NCBI GenBank assembly: GCA_030027265.1
Contig: JASENG010000024.1
Span: 1 to 44,121 of the forward strand
From: Lysinibacillus fusiformis
GTDB taxonomy: Bacteria > Bacillota > Bacilli > Bacillales_A > Planococcaceae
Length of the DNA stretch: 44,121 nucleotides
Reading direction: 5' to 3'
This document shows positions 42,098-44,121 of this stretch, in pieces; position 1 is the stretch's first letter, and the number at the start of each line of letters is the position of its first letter. The notes under the pieces are model-generated. The model had not been told where the DNA came from. It did no database searches and was given only the letters and a program-made list of their open reading frames with translations. Position numbers and translations under genes: made by a program.

Positions 42098-43435
42098 ATG
42101 AAAAAAGCGAAAATTTTATTAGCGAGCTTAGTAGGGTCCGTTATTGAATGGTATGACTTTTACCTGTACGGGACGGCTACAGGACTAGTATTCTCCACTC
42201 TATTTTTCCCAACCCATGACCCAGGCGTATCCATTTTAATCGCCTTTGCAACATTCGGGGCTGGTTATGCAGCAAGACCCATCGGCAGTATTATCTTTGG
42301 CCATATGGGCGATAAAATCGGACGAAAGGCTTCCTTGATGCTGACCCTTATCGGAATGGGCGGAAGCTCGTTCTTAATCGGGCTATTGCCGACCTATGCT
42401 TCCATCGGTATCATGGCTCCAGCTTTGTTGGTGTTATTGCGCTTAATGCAGGGGATTGCCCTTGGCGGAGAATGGGGCGGTGCCGTATTGCTTGCGACTG
42501 AATCCGCAAACAAAGGAATCCGGGGCTTTTTCGGCTCTGTGCCGCAATTAGGGGTACCAATTGGTTTAGTATTAGGGACATTTAGTTTTACATTAATCAG
42601 TGCATTAACGACAGAAGCCCAATTTATGGCTTGGGGATGGCGACTTCCTTTCCTATTTAGTATCGTGCTGATCGTTATTGCCGTTTGGATTCGAAGCGGC
42701 ATCGAAGAAACACCGGAATTCCAAAGAAAGAAAGAGCAAGGCGAGCTTGCCAAAATTCCGGTAGTCGATGTATTCAAATACAACACGAAGGATATTTTCC
42801 GTTTAATCGGCTTAAAGCTGGGCGATGGCTTCTTCAATGTATTTTTAATGTCCTTTATTTTGGTGTATGCGACAACTTATCTGGATTACTCTCGCGACAC
42901 GGCGCTCGTCGGCTTAACGCTAAGCTGTGCAACGATGATTATTACGATTCCGCTTGTTGGTTATCTGTCTGACTTTATCGGCCGAAAAATTATCTATACT
43001 GGCGGCCTTATCGCGATGATTGCATTGGCAATTCCTTATTTCATCGCCATCCCAATCAGCACACCATGGTTCTATACAATGCAGATTGTGTTATTAGGGG
43101 TAATATGGGGCGCAATCTTTGCGACACAGGGTACGCTATTTTCCGAGCTATTCCCTGCACGGGTTCGATACACAGGGCTTTCTCTAGGCTATCAAATTGC
43201 CGCAGCGATTGTAGGATTCGGTCCAATGATCTGGACAGCAATGGGCACAAACTTTGGCGCCTCCCCTCTTGTCTTCGGAGGCTTCATGATTGTCAGTCTG
43301 GTAATCTCGCTCGTACTGATTTTATTCGCTCCAGACACACGTGTGGTCACAAAATATGAGGACGATCCTGGGGATAATAAAATCACGGCCTTGAATAATG
43401 AAGCGAAGGAAGAGGAAGCAGTTAATCTTTCTTAG
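42098..43435 (+). CDS. MFS transporter, metabolite:H+ symporter (MHS) family
   Basis: The 445-residue, twelve-helix permease opens with SLVGSVIEWYDFYLYGTATG, the MHS signature shared with ProP, ShiA and KgtP. FGHMGDKIGRKASLMLTLIG is the MFS loop 2-3 motif, RLMQGIALGGEWGGAVLLAT the helix-4 motif, and GYLSDFIGRKIIYTGGLIAM the loop 8-9 repeat. Family members take up organic acids, betaines or osmolytes with protons. The ATG follows the ligase stop closely, so the genes are co-transcribed and share the TetR-controlled promoter. It is followed by a strong terminator. Confidence 0.92.
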   Translation: MKKAKILLASLVGSVIEWYDFYLYGTATGLVFSTLFFPTHDPGVSILIAFATFGAGYAARPIGSIIFGHMGDKIGRKASLMLTLIGMGGSSFLIGLLPTYASIGIMAPALLVLLRLMQGIALGGEWGGAVLLATESANKGIRGFFGSVPQLGVPIGLVLGTFSFTLISALTTEAQFMAWGWRLPFLFSIVLIVIAVWIRSGIEETPEFQRKKEQGELAKIPVVDVFKYNTKDIFRLIGLKLGDGFFNVFLMSFILVYATTYLDYSRDTALVGLTLSCATMIITIPLVGYLSDFIGRKIIYTGGLIAMIALAIPYFIAIPISTPWFYTMQIVLLGVIWGAIFATQGTLFSELFPARVRYTGLSLGYQIAAAIVGFGPMIWTAMGTNFGASPLVFGGFMIVSLVISLVLILFAPDTRVVTKYEDDPGDNKITALNNEAKEEEAVNLS

Positions 43436-43445
43436 GGAGTTATTG

Positions 43446-43484
43446 GTCAAGGATGCACGATCAGGTGTATTCCTTGACTTTTTT
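43446..43484 (+). terminator. Intrinsic terminator of the ligase/transporter operon
   Basis: GTCAAGGA pairs with TCCTTGAC, and inner bases ATGCAC/GTGTAT extend the stem with G-U pairs. Six T follow directly. Confidence 0.88.
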
Positions 43485-43534
43485 GTGTAGGGATGAGAGC
43501 CCGGAAGATGAATATCAACCTATTGTTGAATAAG

Positions 43535-43986
43535 TTATTCTTGAGTTTCAGCAATCTGTTTAAATTCTTTTGCTCGGCTCACGATTAACCTTGTCATATA
43601 TCTCTCAAAAAACAAATCGTCCGGACCTTAAGGTGACTTATACTCAATCAGATCAATCATTAAAGTACCACCGTTTCTTTCTACAAATCGATGTGTATGG
43701 GTAAAAGATTTAAAGGGACCTTTTAACATAATATCAACAAAATCAGTAGGCTTTTTCATATGGGTTACTTTTGCTGTTAATTTTTGTTTATTGCCCAAGT
43801 GAATAGCTTCCCAAGTAACCATCCCCCCCTTTTTAATAACTCCTAAGTAACTCCATCATCAACAGCTTTTTCTTAAGTTTTAGGCGTAACTTCATACAGT
43901 ATGAATATCTACGCTTCGCTTCCTAGCAAGTTCAAAATATATTTCCAATGATGCCTTATAAATTGCTTATGCTTAATATTTGGCAT
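43535..43986 (-). pseudogene. Decayed SRPBCC-family (START-like) protein gene
   Basis: AAAGGAGA precedes an ATG (43984-43986) starting MPNIKHKQFI. A frame change leads to YKASLEIYFELARKRSVDIH, then stops and shifts. An intact part MVTWEAIHLGNKQKLTAKVT continues to GPFKSFTHTHRFVERNGGTL and MIDLIEYKSP, where an in-frame TAA falls at a point that also seems shortened. The same frame continues DDLFFERYMTRLIVSRAKEF to KQIAETQE and a stop. The order (D-I-x-x-H-T near the start, E-T-V-T-W, G-x-F-K-S-x-x-H-x-H-x-F, Y-x-S-P, (F/L)-x-R-Y-M near the end) is that of small SRPBCC ligand-binding proteins of Bacillales. At least two frameshifts plus a nonsense codon make it a pseudogene. Downstream of it to the window end only AT-rich DNA is seen. 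Confidence 0.75.
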
Positions 43987-44121
43987 TTACAGTCTCCTTT
44001 AAATACATTTCCTTTTAAATTATCTGTATATTGCATTCATCAATCTTTTACACGTATGAGCAAACAATAAAAAAAAATAAAAATAGATTTATTTTTAAGA
44101 GCCTAAAATTTTTTTCAGGGT

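Overview
The window looks like a chromosomal segment of a low-G+C Gram-positive rod of the Planococcaceae (Caryophanaceae), close to Lysinibacillus, Solibacillus or Ureibacillus. The reasons are AT-rich Bacillales-type genes with strong AGGAGG-like ribosome binding sites, two S-layer-homology (SLH) proteins, a ComK homologue, a VanZ-like protein and a Bacillus-type BY-kinase/PHP-phosphatase exopolysaccharide (EPS) operon. The assignment is inference; there is no rRNA gene or other phylogenetic marker here.

Layout. 1-940 is a tandem array of 51/52-bp units whose junctions form perfect hairpins; it continues off the left edge. 1-9.1 kb is a patchwork of single genes: an Eis-type acetyltransferase, a 51-residue ORF, a ComK homologue (minus) divergent from an orphan sigma factor (plus), two paralogous winged-helix proteins, an unrecognised helical protein, a protein whose C-terminus resembles a diadenylate cyclase (DAC) domain without the RHR motif, and an SLH-Excalibur surface protein.

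9.4-31.7 kb is one large Wzx/Wzy-dependent polysaccharide locus, read right to left. It runs from chain-length regulator, BY-kinase and PHP phosphatase through a UDP-GlcNAc 4,6-dehydratase (CapD/EpsC/PglF type), Pgi and GalU. After a gap holding a decayed prepilin gene come an aminotransferase (PglE/EpsN type), priming sugar transferase (PglC/EpsL type), ATP-grasp ligase, HAD hydrolase, three glycosyltransferases, Wzy and Wzx. The dTDP-rhamnose genes rfbA-C-D-B and ugd close it. Predicted precursors are UDP-Glc, UDP-GlcA, dTDP-L-rhamnose and a UDP-4-amino-4,6-dideoxy sugar. The central wzx-wzy-glycosyltransferase block is visibly more AT-rich than the ends, as expected for an exchanged serotype core.

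31.8-37.5 kb holds a VanZ-like protein, a single-pass membrane protein, a large SLH protein and a GAF-PAS-GGDEF-EAL c-di-GMP enzyme. 37.7-38.3 kb is decayed coding sequence. 38.76-39.69 kb is a second array with a 245/246-bp period, each period carrying four related hairpin cores. 39.7-43.4 kb is a TetR regulator divergent from an acyl-CoA ligase/MHS-transporter operon, with a perfect palindrome at the operon promoter. The right end is a decayed SRPBCC-family gene.

The items most worth following up are the RHR-less DAC-like protein and its neighbour, the ComK/sigma divergon, the two hairpin-bearing tandem arrays, and the four broken genes that an ORF caller would miss or mis-call.
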